Notes under the pieces: model-generated | What the model saw: the letters and a program-made list of their open reading frames with translations, nothing else | Database searches by the model: none | What the model was told of the DNA's origin: nothing | Assembly (NCBI GenBank): GCA_035702855.1 | Contig: DASSZM010000158.1 | Coordinates: 1-12,793, forward strand | Reading direction: 5' to 3' | Source: JAKAQB01 sp035702855 | GTDB taxonomy: Bacteria; Actinomycetota; Acidimicrobiia; Acidimicrobiales; Palsa-688 | DNA: 12,793 nt | Made by a program: the position numbers and the translations under genes | Shown here: positions 6,900 through 12,793 of the stretch, piece after piece | Layout: each line of letters begins with the position of its first letter | Numbering within the stretch: position 1 is the stretch's first letter

Positions 6900-7690
6900 G
6901 GCTGTTGCGGGCGGCGCCCGCCGGCGACTGGCTGGTCGAGGAGGCCTTCGGCGGGGCGGGGGAGTTGCACGCCGCGTCGGGCGGGCTCCTCGAGCACCCG
7001 GCGGGCGAGGTCGTCCGGCGGGTCCGGGTCCTGCACGCCGAGCGGCCGGCGGTGGTGCTCGGCGCCGGCCAGGACGACGCGCTCGTCGATAGCGGGAGGG
7101 CCAGCCGGCTCGGGCTCGAGGTCGCCCGCCGCCGCTCGGGGGGCGGGGCGGTGCTCGTCGGCCCCGGCGAGTCGGTGTGGGTCGACCTGCTGATCCCTCG
7201 CGACGACCCGCTGTGGGCCGACGACGTCGGGCGGGCCATGGCCTGGGTCGGCGCCTCGTGGCGGCGCGCCCTGGCGGCGCTCGGGTGGGGCCCGGTGGAG
7301 GTGTGGCCCGGGCCGATGATCCGCACGCCGTGGTCCGACCGGGTGTGCTTCGCCGGCGTCGGGCCGGGCGAGGTGCTGGCCCCCGGCGGCACGGCCGGTC
7401 CGCGGCGCGCCGGGCCCGGCGTCGGCGGCCTCGGCCCCAAGGTGGTGGGCGTCTCCCAGCGGCGGGGGCGCAGCGGGGCGCTGTTCCAGACGGCGGCGTT
7501 GCTGCGCTGGCGTCCCCTGGACCTGCTCGGCGCCCTGCACCTCGACCACGCGGCGCGCCGGCAGGGCGCGGCCGAGCTCGCCGAAGCCGCCGCCGGCCTC
7601 GGGCCGCTGCCCCCCGATGCCGTCGTGGCGGCCGTCACCGCCGCCCTGCCCGGCGGCGGGGAGGAAGGCGGGCGGGGGCGGCTGCCATGA
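6896..7690 (+). CDS. Lipoate-protein ligase A / octanoyltransferase-like protein
   Basis: The protein has 264 residues. The start GTG 6896 overlaps the HNH stop codon (GTGA). The biotin/lipoate ligase fold is shown by RRRSGGGAV (78-86), which corresponds to the RRxSGGGAV substrate-binding loop, then VWVDLLIPRDDPLW (95-107), CFAGVGPGEV (151-160), and Lys182 in PKVVGVSQRR, the conserved lysine that contacts the carboxylate/adenylate. The family transfers or activates lipoate or octanoate for attachment to E2 and GcvH domains; the actual acyl donor cannot be told from this sequence. Between GPGEV and the conserved lysine there is an unusually long Gly/Pro/Ala stretch (161-181), longer than the short hairpin usually found there. 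No E2, gcvH or lipA gene is nearby. An alternative is a divergent, biotin-ligase-like protein without lipoate activity. Confidence 0.85.
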   Translation: MRLLRAAPAGDWLVEEAFGGAGELHAASGGLLEHPAGEVVRRVRVLHAERPAVVLGAGQDDALVDSGRASRLGLEVARRRSGGGAVLVGPGESVWVDLLIPRDDPLWADDVGRAMAWVGASWRRALAALGWGPVEVWPGPMIRTPWSDRVCFAGVGPGEVLAPGGTAGPRRAGPGVGGLGPKVVGVSQRRGRSGALFQTAALLRWRPLDLLGALHLDHAARRQGAAELAEAAAGLGPLPPDAVVAAVTAALPGGGEEGGRGRLP

Positions 7691-7707
7691 TCGGGGGAAG
7701 CCAGGAC

Positions 7708-7712
7708 GGAGG
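7708..7712 (+). promoter_or_regulatory. Shine-Dalgarno sequence deciding the SDR start
   Basis: GGAGG at 7708-7712 lies 7 nt before GTG 7720. A competing in-frame ATG at 7687 overlaps the lipoate ligase stop as ATGA but has only a weaker G-rich sequence before it. The better spacing favours GTG 7720; the ATG would add 11 residues. Confidence 0.5.
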
Positions 7713-7719
7713 GAGCCGC

Positions 7720-8598
7720 GTGGGGTCACTGGACGGACGAGTCGCCATCATCACCGGGGCCGGGCGCGGCCTCGGCCGGGCCTACGCCCGGTTCTTCGCC
7801 GCCGAGGGCGCCAAGGTGGTCGTCAACGACAACGGCTGCGACCCGAGCGGTGAGCGACCGGCCGACGACGCCGCCGGCCGGGTGGTGGCGGAGATCCGCG
7901 AGGCCGGCGGCGAGGCGGTGGTCAGCCGCGAGGACGTCGCCGACTGGGAGGCCGGCGGGCGGCTGGTGCAGACCGCCGTCGATGCCTTCGGCCGCCTCGA
8001 CGTGCTCGTCAACAACGCCGGCATCCTGCGCGACCGGGCCATCGTCAACATGGAGGAGGGCGACTGGGACGAGGTGATCCGGGTCCACCTGAAGGGCCAC
8101 TTCGTGCCGCTCCGCCACGCCGCCTCCCACTGGCGGGCGCGTGCCAAGGCGGGGGAGGAGGTCCGCGCCTCGGTGGTCAACACGTCGTCGACCTCCGGGC
8201 TGCAGGGCAACCCCGGGCAGAGCAACTACGGGGCGGCCAAGGCGGGGGTGGCGGCGCTCACGGTCATCGCGGCGATGGAGCTCGCCCGCTACGGGGTCCG
8301 GGTCAACGGTGTCGTGCCCACGGCCCGCACCCGCCTGACGGAGTCCACCCCCGGCCTGGACGAGATCGTCCGGCCCCCCGAGGACGCGTCCCGCTTCGAC
8401 GAGTGGGACCCCGACAACGTCTCGCCGGTCGTCGGCTGGCTGGCCCGGGAGGGCTGCACCGTCACCGGGCGGTTGCTGTACGTCTTCGGCGGCACCGTGC
8501 AGCCGATGACCGGCTGGCTGCGCGAGCCGGGCCTCGGGCGCCCGGAGCGCTGGACGCTCGCCGAGCTCGACGAGCAGCTCGGGCCGCTGCTCGGGTGA
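7720..8598 (+). CDS. SDR family NAD(P)-dependent oxidoreductase
   Basis: The protein has 292 residues from GTG 7720. The cofactor motif TGAGRGLG (12-19), NNAG (98-101), Ser157, and the YGAAK catalytic pair Tyr170/Lys174 are all in place. The segment RAYARFFAAEGAKVVVND and the VHLKGHF motif, with His123 where classical SDRs have Asn, resemble the dehydrogenase domain of peroxisomal multifunctional enzyme type 2 and its bacterial relatives, which oxidise 3-hydroxyacyl-CoA. The cofactor is more likely NAD, since an acidic residue (Asp37, in VVVND) follows the second strand. The substrate is not shown by context: no acyl-CoA dehydrogenase, thiolase or MaoC hydratase gene is adjacent. The C-terminal part beyond residue ~215 is longer than in minimal SDRs. 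Confidence 0.9.
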   Translation: MGSLDGRVAIITGAGRGLGRAYARFFAAEGAKVVVNDNGCDPSGERPADDAAGRVVAEIREAGGEAVVSREDVADWEAGGRLVQTAVDAFGRLDVLVNNAGILRDRAIVNMEEGDWDEVIRVHLKGHFVPLRHAASHWRARAKAGEEVRASVVNTSSTSGLQGNPGQSNYGAAKAGVAALTVIAAMELARYGVRVNGVVPTARTRLTESTPGLDEIVRPPEDASRFDEWDPDNVSPVVGWLAREGCTVTGRLLYVFGGTVQPMTGWLREPGLGRPERWTLAELDEQLGPLLG

Positions 8599-8647
8599 CC
8601 CGGCCGCTCCGCTGGCCCGGCCGCCGCCGGTGGCAAGCTGCACGCCG

Positions 8648-9673
8648 ATGACTCCCGAGCCCCCCGCCCCCGAGCCGATCGGCCCGCCCGACGGCCGGCG
8701 GGTCCCCCGCTTCGCCGCCCCCGACACCTTCGCCCGCCTGCCGACCCTCGGCGCCGTCGGGGCGGCGGCGGTGGCCGTGGTCGGCGTGCCCTTCGACGCC
8801 GGGGTCTCCTACCGGCCCGGGGCGCGCTTCGGGCCGCAGGCGGTGCGGGCCGGCTCGAAGTTGCTGCGGCCCTACCACCCGGCGCTCGGCGTCGAGCCGT
8901 GGCGGGTGCAGCAGGTCGCCGACGCCGGGGACCTGGCGGTCAACCCCTTCGACATCGCCGAGGCCATCGAGGCGGTCGCCGCCGGCGCCACCGAGCTGCT
9001 GGACCGCGCCGGGCACCTGGTGGCGATCGGCGGCGACCACACCATCGCCCTGCCGCTGCTGCGGGCGACCGCCGCCCGGCACGGTCCGGTGGCGCTGGTC
9101 CACTTCGACGCCCACCTCGACACCTGGGACACCTACTTCGACGCGCCCTACACCCACGGGACGCCGTTCCGGCGGGCGGTGGAGGAGGGGGTGCTGGCGT
9201 TGGAGGCGTCGGCCCACGTGGGCATCCGCGGGCCGCTGTACGCCCCCCGGGACCTGATCGAGGACCACGACCTGGGCTTCGCCACCGTCACCACCCTCGA
9301 GGTGGCCGAGCGCGGCGTCGCCGACGCCCTGGCGCGGATCAAGTCCCGGGTCGGGGGGCGGCCGGTCTACGTCAGCGTCGACATCGACGTGCTCGACCCC
9401 GCCCACGCCCCCGGGACCGGGACCCCCGAGCCGGGCGGCCTGACGAGCCGGGAGCTGCTGGCCCTCCTGCGCGGCCTCGACGGGGTCCACCTCGTCGGCG
9501 CCGACGTGGTCGAGGTCTCGCCCGCCTACGACCACGCCGAGCTGACGGCCCTCGCCGCCGCCAACGTCGTCTACGACCTGCTCGGGCTTTTCGCCCTGCA
9601 GGCGGGGCGGCAGGGCCGGCCTCAGCCGGCAGGGCGGCGCAGCGCGGGGGGTGCGCCGGCGACGAGGCGGTAG
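8648..9673 (+). CDS. Agmatinase / arginase-family ureohydrolase
   Basis: The protein has 341 residues from ATG 8648; an in-frame GTG at 8630 would add six residues and is less likely. All metal ligands of the family are visible: His131 in GGDHT, Asp154/His156/Asp158 in HFDAHLDTWD, and Asp245/Asp247 in SVDIDVLDP, followed by GTGTPEPGG with Glu261. The N-terminal GVPFDAGVSYRPGARFGP (46-63) is characteristic of agmatinase-type enzymes, not of classic arginase. The enzyme would hydrolyse a guanidino compound to urea plus an amine using two Mn ions; agmatine, guanidinobutyrate, guanidinopropionate or guanidine itself are all possible. No speA, urease or polyamine gene is adjacent. The last ~25 residues form a basic, low-complexity tail that overlaps the convergent diguanylate cyclase gene by 52 nt. 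No good Shine-Dalgarno sequence precedes the start. Confidence 0.92.
   Translation: MTPEPPAPEPIGPPDGRRVPRFAAPDTFARLPTLGAVGAAAVAVVGVPFDAGVSYRPGARFGPQAVRAGSKLLRPYHPALGVEPWRVQQVADAGDLAVNPFDIAEAIEAVAAGATELLDRAGHLVAIGGDHTIALPLLRATAARHGPVALVHFDAHLDTWDTYFDAPYTHGTPFRRAVEEGVLALEASAHVGIRGPLYAPRDLIEDHDLGFATVTTLEVAERGVADALARIKSRVGGRPVYVSVDIDVLDPAHAPGTGTPEPGGLTSRELLALLRGLDGVHLVGADVVEVSPAYDHAELTALAAANVVYDLLGLFALQAGRQGRPQPAGRRSAGGAPATRR
9615..9630. terminator. Hairpin spanning the diguanylate cyclase stop codon, candidate bidirectional terminator
   Basis: GCCGGC (9615-9620), CTCA loop (9621-9624), GCCGGC (9625-9630) forms a 6-bp stem with a 4-nt loop on either strand. The loop contains the stop codon of the minus-strand cyclase gene (TGA, 9624-9622). 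It lies inside the last codons of the plus-strand ureohydrolase gene. No T-tract follows on either strand, so termination is inferred from position only. Confidence 0.35.
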
Positions 9674-10752
9674 AGGCTGAAGGCCCGCCCCGTCCGCTTG
9701 GCGTGGTACATGGCGGCGTCGGCGTTGGCCAGCAGCGTCTCGGCGTCGCGGCCGTGGTCGGGGCTCACCGCCACCCCCACGCTGGCCTCGACCGCCGCCG
9801 TGTCGGGCCCGAGGGCGAAGGGGATGGCCAGGCTGGTGGCGATCCGCTCGGCGGTGCCGAGCGCCACCGGGCCGGCCTCCTCGGCGGTCACGGCCGCCGC
9901 GAACTCGTCGCCGCCCAGGCGGCCGACGACGTCGGTCGGGCGCACGGCGGCGGCGAGGCGCTTGGCGGCCAGCTCGAGGAGCCGGTCGCCGGCGGCGTGG
10001 CCGAGCCGGTCGTTGACCTGCTTGAAGCGGTCCAGGTCGACCACCAGCACCGCCACCCCGCAGCCGTCGCGGGCCTCCAGGGCGCCGGTGAGCCGGTCGG
10101 CGAAGGCCTCCCGGTTGACCAGCCCGGTGAGCGGGTCGTGGGTCGCCCGGTACTCGAGCTCGCGGCGGGTGCGCCGCTCGGCCTCGCCGCGGCGGGCGGC
10201 CTCGATGACCGCGGCGCCGCCCATCGCCAGGCGGGTGGCGTCCTCGATCTCCTCCGACCGCCACCGCCGGGGCGCCCCGACGCAGCAGATGACCGTGCCC
10301 ACCGGCCCGTCGGGGCCGAGCAGCGGCACCCCGAGGTAGGCCCGGCCCCCGCAGAGGTCGACCACGCCGCCGGGGCGGATGGGGTAGCCGGTCACGTCGT
10401 GGACCACCTCGACGGCGGTGGCGGTGCGGTTGCGGGTCCAGCCGGGCGAGCGGGTCGGGTCGCGCTCGAGGCGGTCGAGGCTCTCCCGGATGGCGGCTTC
10501 GACGGTCGGTGCGATCCCCACGGTGGCGAGCTGGACCTGCAGCCGTCCGGGCCCGGTGAAGAACAGCACCGCGGTGCGCTCGGCGCCGAGGCGGTCGGCG
10601 AGCACCGCGGCGACCACCTTGGCGGCCTCGAGCGGCGCCGGGGCCCGGAAGCCCTCGAGCAGCAACCGGCGCATACCCGCAGCGGCGCGCTCGTCGCGTG
10701 CCGCCCGACTGCGTTCGGACCTGCCCCACCGGACCCTGCCCATCCCCCGCAT
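9622..10752 (-). CDS. Diguanylate cyclase with GAF sensor domain (GAF-GGDEF)
   Basis: The protein has 376 residues from ATG 10752; a nearby ATG 10743 and a later ATG 10674 are possible starts. A GAF-like domain covers about 34-182 (LEAAKVVAAVLADRLGAE, then YLGVPLLGPDGPVGTVICC), followed by a short helical linker and a GGDEF domain (~200-362). The active-site loop RLGGDEF has GGDEF at 280-284, and DLDRFKQVND (239-248) gives the metal- and GTP-binding residues. RPTD (271-274) sits exactly five residues before GGDEF, the position of the inhibitory I-site RxxD. The enzyme should therefore make c-di-GMP from two GTP and be subject to product inhibition. It is predicted to be soluble, with no membrane span. 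It is divergent from mraZ and convergent with the ureohydrolase gene. The GAF ligand is unknown. Confidence 0.93.
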   Translation of the reverse strand: MRGMGRVRWGRSERSRAARDERAAAGMRRLLLEGFRAPAPLEAAKVVAAVLADRLGAERTAVLFFTGPGRLQVQLATVGIAPTVEAAIRESLDRLERDPTRSPGWTRNRTATAVEVVHDVTGYPIRPGGVVDLCGGRAYLGVPLLGPDGPVGTVICCVGAPRRWRSEEIEDATRLAMGGAAVIEAARRGEAERRTRRELEYRATHDPLTGLVNREAFADRLTGALEARDGCGVAVLVVDLDRFKQVNDRLGHAAGDRLLELAAKRLAAAVRPTDVVGRLGGDEFAAAVTAEEAGPVALGTAERIATSLAIPFALGPDTAAVEASVGVAVSPDHGRDAETLLANADAAMYHAKRTGRAFSLYRLVAGAPPALRRPAG

Positions 10753-10823
10753 TGTCGGCCGCCCCCGGGGGGACCTTGCGCACGTTTCTCGTCCTTCCCG
10801 GGGCGCCGAAGTGGCGCGGGTGG
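10753..10823. other. Divergent intergenic region, diguanylate cyclase side
   Basis: This is the cyclase-proximal part of the 172-nt gap between the cyclase and mraZ. A G-rich run on the minus strand (about 8-13 nt before ATG 10752) may serve as its ribosome binding site, but it is also part of a CCCCCGGGGGG palindrome that could hide it. An outlying GTGGCGCGGG element (10811-10820) repeats a unit found in the mraZ operator. I do not see a clear -10/-35 pair for the cyclase gene. Confidence 0.4.
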
Positions 10824-10853
10824 TTGACCTGGTGGGGGAAAGGGGCGTATCGT
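10824..10853 (+). promoter_or_regulatory. Promoter of mraZ and the division/cell-wall operon
   Basis: TTGACC (10824-10829) is a near-consensus -35 hexamer, and TATCGT (10848-10853) a plausible TANNNT -10 hexamer with an 18-nt spacer. Transcription would start near 10860, giving a leader of about 65 nt before mraZ. The 10-nt repeats described separately overlap the spacer and -10 and continue past the start site. Confidence 0.6.
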
Positions 10854-10881
10854 GGCGCCAAGTGGCGCGAAGGGGTGGGCC
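10832..10881 (+). promoter_or_regulatory. Five 10-nt-phased G-rich repeats, candidate MraZ operator
   Basis: Units starting at 10832, 10842, 10852, 10862 and 10872 begin GTGG, GGGG, GTGG, GTGG and GGGG, all in exact 10-nt register. The best-conserved pair is GTGGCGCCAA (10852-10861) and GTGGCGCGAA (10862-10871). MraZ of E. coli binds TGGG-type repeats spaced by 10 nt upstream of its own gene, so this array is the expected place and period for an MraZ operator. It overlaps the -10 hexamer and the likely start site, which fits autorepression. A sixth similar element, GTGGCGCGGG, lies at 10811-10820, one nt out of phase. Confidence 0.65.
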
Positions 10882-10924
10882 CGGAGCGTGGCGGAGGACG
10901 AAAGCCGAGTGACCAGTGGCGCCG

Positions 10925-11368
10925 ATGTTCTTCGGGAGGTACGAGCACTCCCTGGACGCGAAGGGACGAGTGGTCCTTCCGGCGCGCTTTCGTTCGAGCT
11001 TCGACTCGCAGGCGTACCTCACGCAGTACCTGGACGGCTGCCTCGCCCTGTGGACGCCCGAGGAGTTCGGCAGGCGGCTGGCGGAGTACTCGCAGGCGCA
11101 GGCCCGCTCGAGCGCCGACCGCAACCTCGCCCGGGTGTGGGCGGCGGGATCGCAGGAGGTGGAGATCGACCGGCAGGGGCGGCTCGCCCTGCCGCAGCAC
11201 CTGAAGGAGTTCGCCCAGCTCGACCGCAACGTGCTGGTCGTGGGGGCGATGGAGCGCATCGAGCTGTGGGATCCCACGCAGTGGGAGGCACGCGTGCGCC
11301 CGGCGGAGCTCAACCTGACCGACCCCGTCGACGTGGCCTCGGCGCCGCTCGACGACTCCGGGAGCTGA
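10925..11368 (+). CDS. mraZ: Transcriptional regulator MraZ
   Basis: The protein has 147 residues from ATG 10925, which gives the standard MraZ beginning MFFGRYEHSLDAKGRVVLPA; an in-frame GTG at 10916 would add three residues. Two SpoVT/AbrB-like half domains are visible: DAKGRVVLPARFR (11-23) and EIDRQGRLALP (80-90). MraZ is a ring-forming DNA-binding protein that represses its own operon, the division and cell wall cluster, and is the first gene of that cluster here as in most bacteria. The nearest good Shine-Dalgarno sequence (GGAGG, 10893-10897) is too far from either start for a classic fit, so initiation may be weak or use another mechanism. The C-terminal ~15 residues are acidic and probably flexible. 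Confidence 0.96.
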   Translation: MFFGRYEHSLDAKGRVVLPARFRSSFDSQAYLTQYLDGCLALWTPEEFGRRLAEYSQAQARSSADRNLARVWAAGSQEVEIDRQGRLALPQHLKEFAQLDRNVLVVGAMERIELWDPTQWEARVRPAELNLTDPVDVASAPLDDSGS

Positions 11369-11520
11369 GCGGCCACGGCCGGCTCCCCGACGCCTCCGCA
11401 ACCGTGGCCGGGCTCGTGCGCAGCCCTTCGACCGGCAGGGTGGGAGTCCCCTTCTCCGCCCGCTTCCACTCCGCGCGACCGGGGAGACATCCCGGCGGCA
11501 CGCTGGTCGGGGGGCTGCGG
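11369..11520 (+). ncRNA. Structured mraZ-rsmH gap, candidate actinobacterial mraW RNA element
   Basis: This 152-nt gap is unusually long for the middle of a tight operon. It has two clear potential stems: CGGCCACGG (11370-11378) with CCGTGGCCG (11402-11410), a perfect 9-bp pairing starting two nt after the mraZ stop, and CCGGG (11479-11483) with CCCGG (11491-11495) around the loop GAGACAT, about 25 nt before rsmH. A conserved RNA of unknown function, the mraW motif, is known upstream of mraW (rsmH) genes in actinobacteria, and this is the matching location. I cannot verify its consensus by eye, so the family assignment is inference. The first stem could alternatively be an attenuator. G-run 11509-11515 may be the rsmH ribosome binding site. 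Confidence 0.5.
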
Positions 11521-12474
11521 ATGAGCTCGGCCCCGGCGTTCGGGCACCGTCCCGTCATGCTCGACGAGATCGTCGAGCTGTTCGGTCCGGTGCCCGCCGG
11601 GGTGCTGCTCGACGGCACGCTCGGGGGCGCCGGCCACGCCCGGGCCCTGCTCGAGGCGCACCCGGGGTTGCGCCTCGTCGGCATCGACCGGGACCCCGAC
11701 GCCGTGGCCGCCGCCTCGGCGGCCCTGGCCGGCTTCGGGTCGCGGGCGACGATCGTGCGGGCCCGCTTCGCCGACGCCGCCCGGGTGCTCGACGACCTCG
11801 AGGTCGGGGCGCTGTCGGGCGCCCTGCTCGACCTCGGGGTCAGCTCCTGGCAGCTCGACCGCCCCGAGCGCGGCTTCGGCTACCGGGCCGAGGGCCCGCT
11901 CGACATGCGGATGGACCCGACCGCGGGGCCGTCGGCGGCCGACCTCGTCAACGACCTGCCGGAGGGCGAGCTGGCCCGGGTCCTGCGCGCCTACGGCGAC
12001 GAGCGCTTCGCCGGCCGCATCGCCCGAGCCGTGGTCGCCGCCCGGCCGGTGACCACGACGGTGCAGCTCGCCGAGCTGGTCCGCGACGCCATCCCGGCCG
12101 CCACCCGCCGCACCGGCGGCCATCCCGCCCGCCGGACCTTCCAGGCGCTGCGGATCGCCGTCAACGACGAGCTGCGCTCGCTGCCCGATGCCCTCGACGC
12201 CCTGATCGAGCGGCTCGCCCGGGGTGGCCGCATCGGCGTGCTCTCCTACCACTCCGGCGAGGACCGCATCGTCAAGGACCGCCTGCGCGCCGCCGCCACC
12301 GGCGGCTGCGTCTGCCCGCCCGGGCTGCCCTGCGTGTGCGGGGCCCGCCCGACCGTCCGCCTCCTCGGCCGCGGCGGCCGCCGCCCGAGCGACGCCGAGA
12401 TCGCCACCAACCGCCGCGCCGAGAGCGCCCGCCTGCGCGCCGCCGAGCGCCTGTCCCCAGAGAGCCAGCCGTGA
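11521..12474 (+). CDS. rsmH: 16S rRNA (cytosine(1402)-N(4))-methyltransferase RsmH
   Basis: The protein has 317 residues, close to the usual length of about 310, starting at ATG 11521 after a G-rich ribosome binding site. Family motifs are in order: GHRPVMLDEIVEL (8-20), the SAM-binding DGTLGGAGHA (31-40) and GIDRDPDA (54-61), DLGVSSWQLD (104-113), ERGFGYR (116-122), GPLDMRMD (125-132), FQALRIAVNDEL (207-218), and VLSYHSGEDRIVK (240-252). Near the C-terminus the CVCPPGLPCVCG segment (263-274) is the cysteine-rich loop often seen in this family. It methylates N4 of C1402 in the ribosomal P site. The reading frame also stays open upstream through mraZ, but that part has no family similarity. 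The stop codon overlaps the next start by 4 nt. Confidence 0.97.
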   Translation: MSSAPAFGHRPVMLDEIVELFGPVPAGVLLDGTLGGAGHARALLEAHPGLRLVGIDRDPDAVAAASAALAGFGSRATIVRARFADAARVLDDLEVGALSGALLDLGVSSWQLDRPERGFGYRAEGPLDMRMDPTAGPSAADLVNDLPEGELARVLRAYGDERFAGRIARAVVAARPVTTTVQLAELVRDAIPAATRRTGGHPARRTFQALRIAVNDELRSLPDALDALIERLARGGRIGVLSYHSGEDRIVKDRLRAAATGGCVCPPGLPCVCGARPTVRLLGRGGRRPSDAEIATNRRAESARLRAAERLSPESQP

Positions 12475-12793
12475 CCGCCACCGCCCACACCCGTCCCCGC
12501 CCCGCACGGCAGGACCGGCACAGCGCCGTCCGCGGCTCCTCGACCAGCGGTGGCCTCGCCGCCCGGGCCGCCGCCGCCCGCGCCCGGCGCGAGGCCGGCG
12601 GGCCGGTCCAGCCGCGCCCGGCGGCACGGGCCCGGCGTGACGCCGACGGGGCCGGGGTGCGGCGTGAGCCTGCCCCCGCCAAGGCGCCCCGCGGCTCGCA
12701 CGCGACGCGGCCCTCCCGCCGGGCGGGCGCGGCCGCCCCCGCGGCCGCCCCTGAGGCCGCCGCCCGCCGTCCCGCCCACCGCCGGCGGCCACC
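12471..12793 (+). CDS. Basic low-complexity protein in the ftsL position, 3' end off the window
   Basis: A frame begins at GTG 12471, overlapping the rsmH stop as GTGA, and stays open for 107 codons to the window edge. The visible part is rich in Arg, Ala and Pro (starting VTATAHTRPRPARQDRHSAV), carries about 27 Arg, and has no hydrophobic segment, as expected for a disordered cytoplasmic tail. In actinobacteria the small bitopic division protein FtsL sits just after rsmH and often has a long basic N-terminal tail before its single membrane helix. Position and composition support that identity, but the diagnostic membrane helix and coiled coil lie outside the window, so no symbol is given. 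Confidence 0.6.
   Translation, partial: MTATAHTRPRPARQDRHSAVRGSSTSGGLAARAAAARARREAGGPVQPRPAARARRDADGAGVRREPAPAKAPRGSHATRPSRRAGAAAPAAAPEAAARRPAHRRRP

Noticed and set aside
8462..11401. A 979-codon minus-strand frame opposite the SDR, ureohydrolase and mraZ genes
   Set aside because: It is a shadow of real genes on the plus strand and reads out of frame through the diguanylate cyclase. It has no domain of its own.
10753..12792. Upstream extension of the diguanylate cyclase frame to more than 1000 codons
   Set aside because: The extension runs antisense through rsmH and mraZ and lacks any family similarity. The GAF domain begins just after ATG 10752.

Overview
This window is a stretch of very GC-rich chromosome (well above 70% G+C, strong third-position G/C bias, many GTG starts and GTGA/ATGA stop-start overlaps). 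The gene content and order (mraZ and rsmH with a structured gap between them, a MoxR/DUF58/transglutaminase operon, an actinobacterial-type HNH protein) point to an actinobacterium. Acidimicrobiia or a relative is my best guess, but it is an inference from style and not from a marker gene. I see no rRNA, tRNA, CRISPR array, insertion sequence or phage gene. This looks like ordinary core chromosome.

Layout: (1) Positions 1-4961, minus strand: a three-gene operon read right to left, MoxR-type AAA+ ATPase -> DUF58 protein -> TgpA-like membrane transglutaminase (C-terminus cut by the window edge). (2) Positions 5082-6250, plus: a ROK-family sugar kinase overlapping by 4 nt an 88-residue conserved-looking protein of unknown function, divergent from the MoxR operon. 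(3) Positions 6251-6386: a GC-rich intergenic stretch with hairpins, a ~30-nt tandem repeat and a possible promoter. (4) Positions 6387-9673, plus: HNH endonuclease-fold protein, lipoate-protein-ligase-like protein (GTGA overlap), SDR oxidoreductase, and agmatinase/arginase-family ureohydrolase, all closely packed. (5) Positions 9622-10752, minus: a GAF-GGDEF diguanylate cyclase whose last 52 nt overlap the ureohydrolase tail to tail. (6) Positions 10753-12793, plus: the start of the division and cell wall (dcw/mra) cluster, with a promoter bearing 10-nt-phased MraZ-box-like repeats, then mraZ, a 152-nt structured gap, rsmH, and the 5' part of a small basic protein in the ftsL position.

Working together: the left operon is a classic MoxR/DUF58/TgpA set, thought to act in the cell envelope. 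The right end starts the cell-division operon under a probably autoregulated promoter, with an active-looking c-di-GMP synthase divergent from it. The central genes look like small-molecule metabolism (sugar phosphorylation, lipoyl/octanoyl transfer, acyl or alcohol oxidation, guanidino-compound hydrolysis) without an obvious single pathway.

I did not find a convincing new defence or mobile system. The points most worth a second look are the phased operator array at mraZ, the structured mraZ-rsmH gap, the convergent gene overlap with a hairpin at the stop codon, and the ROK kinase with an altered substrate motif.
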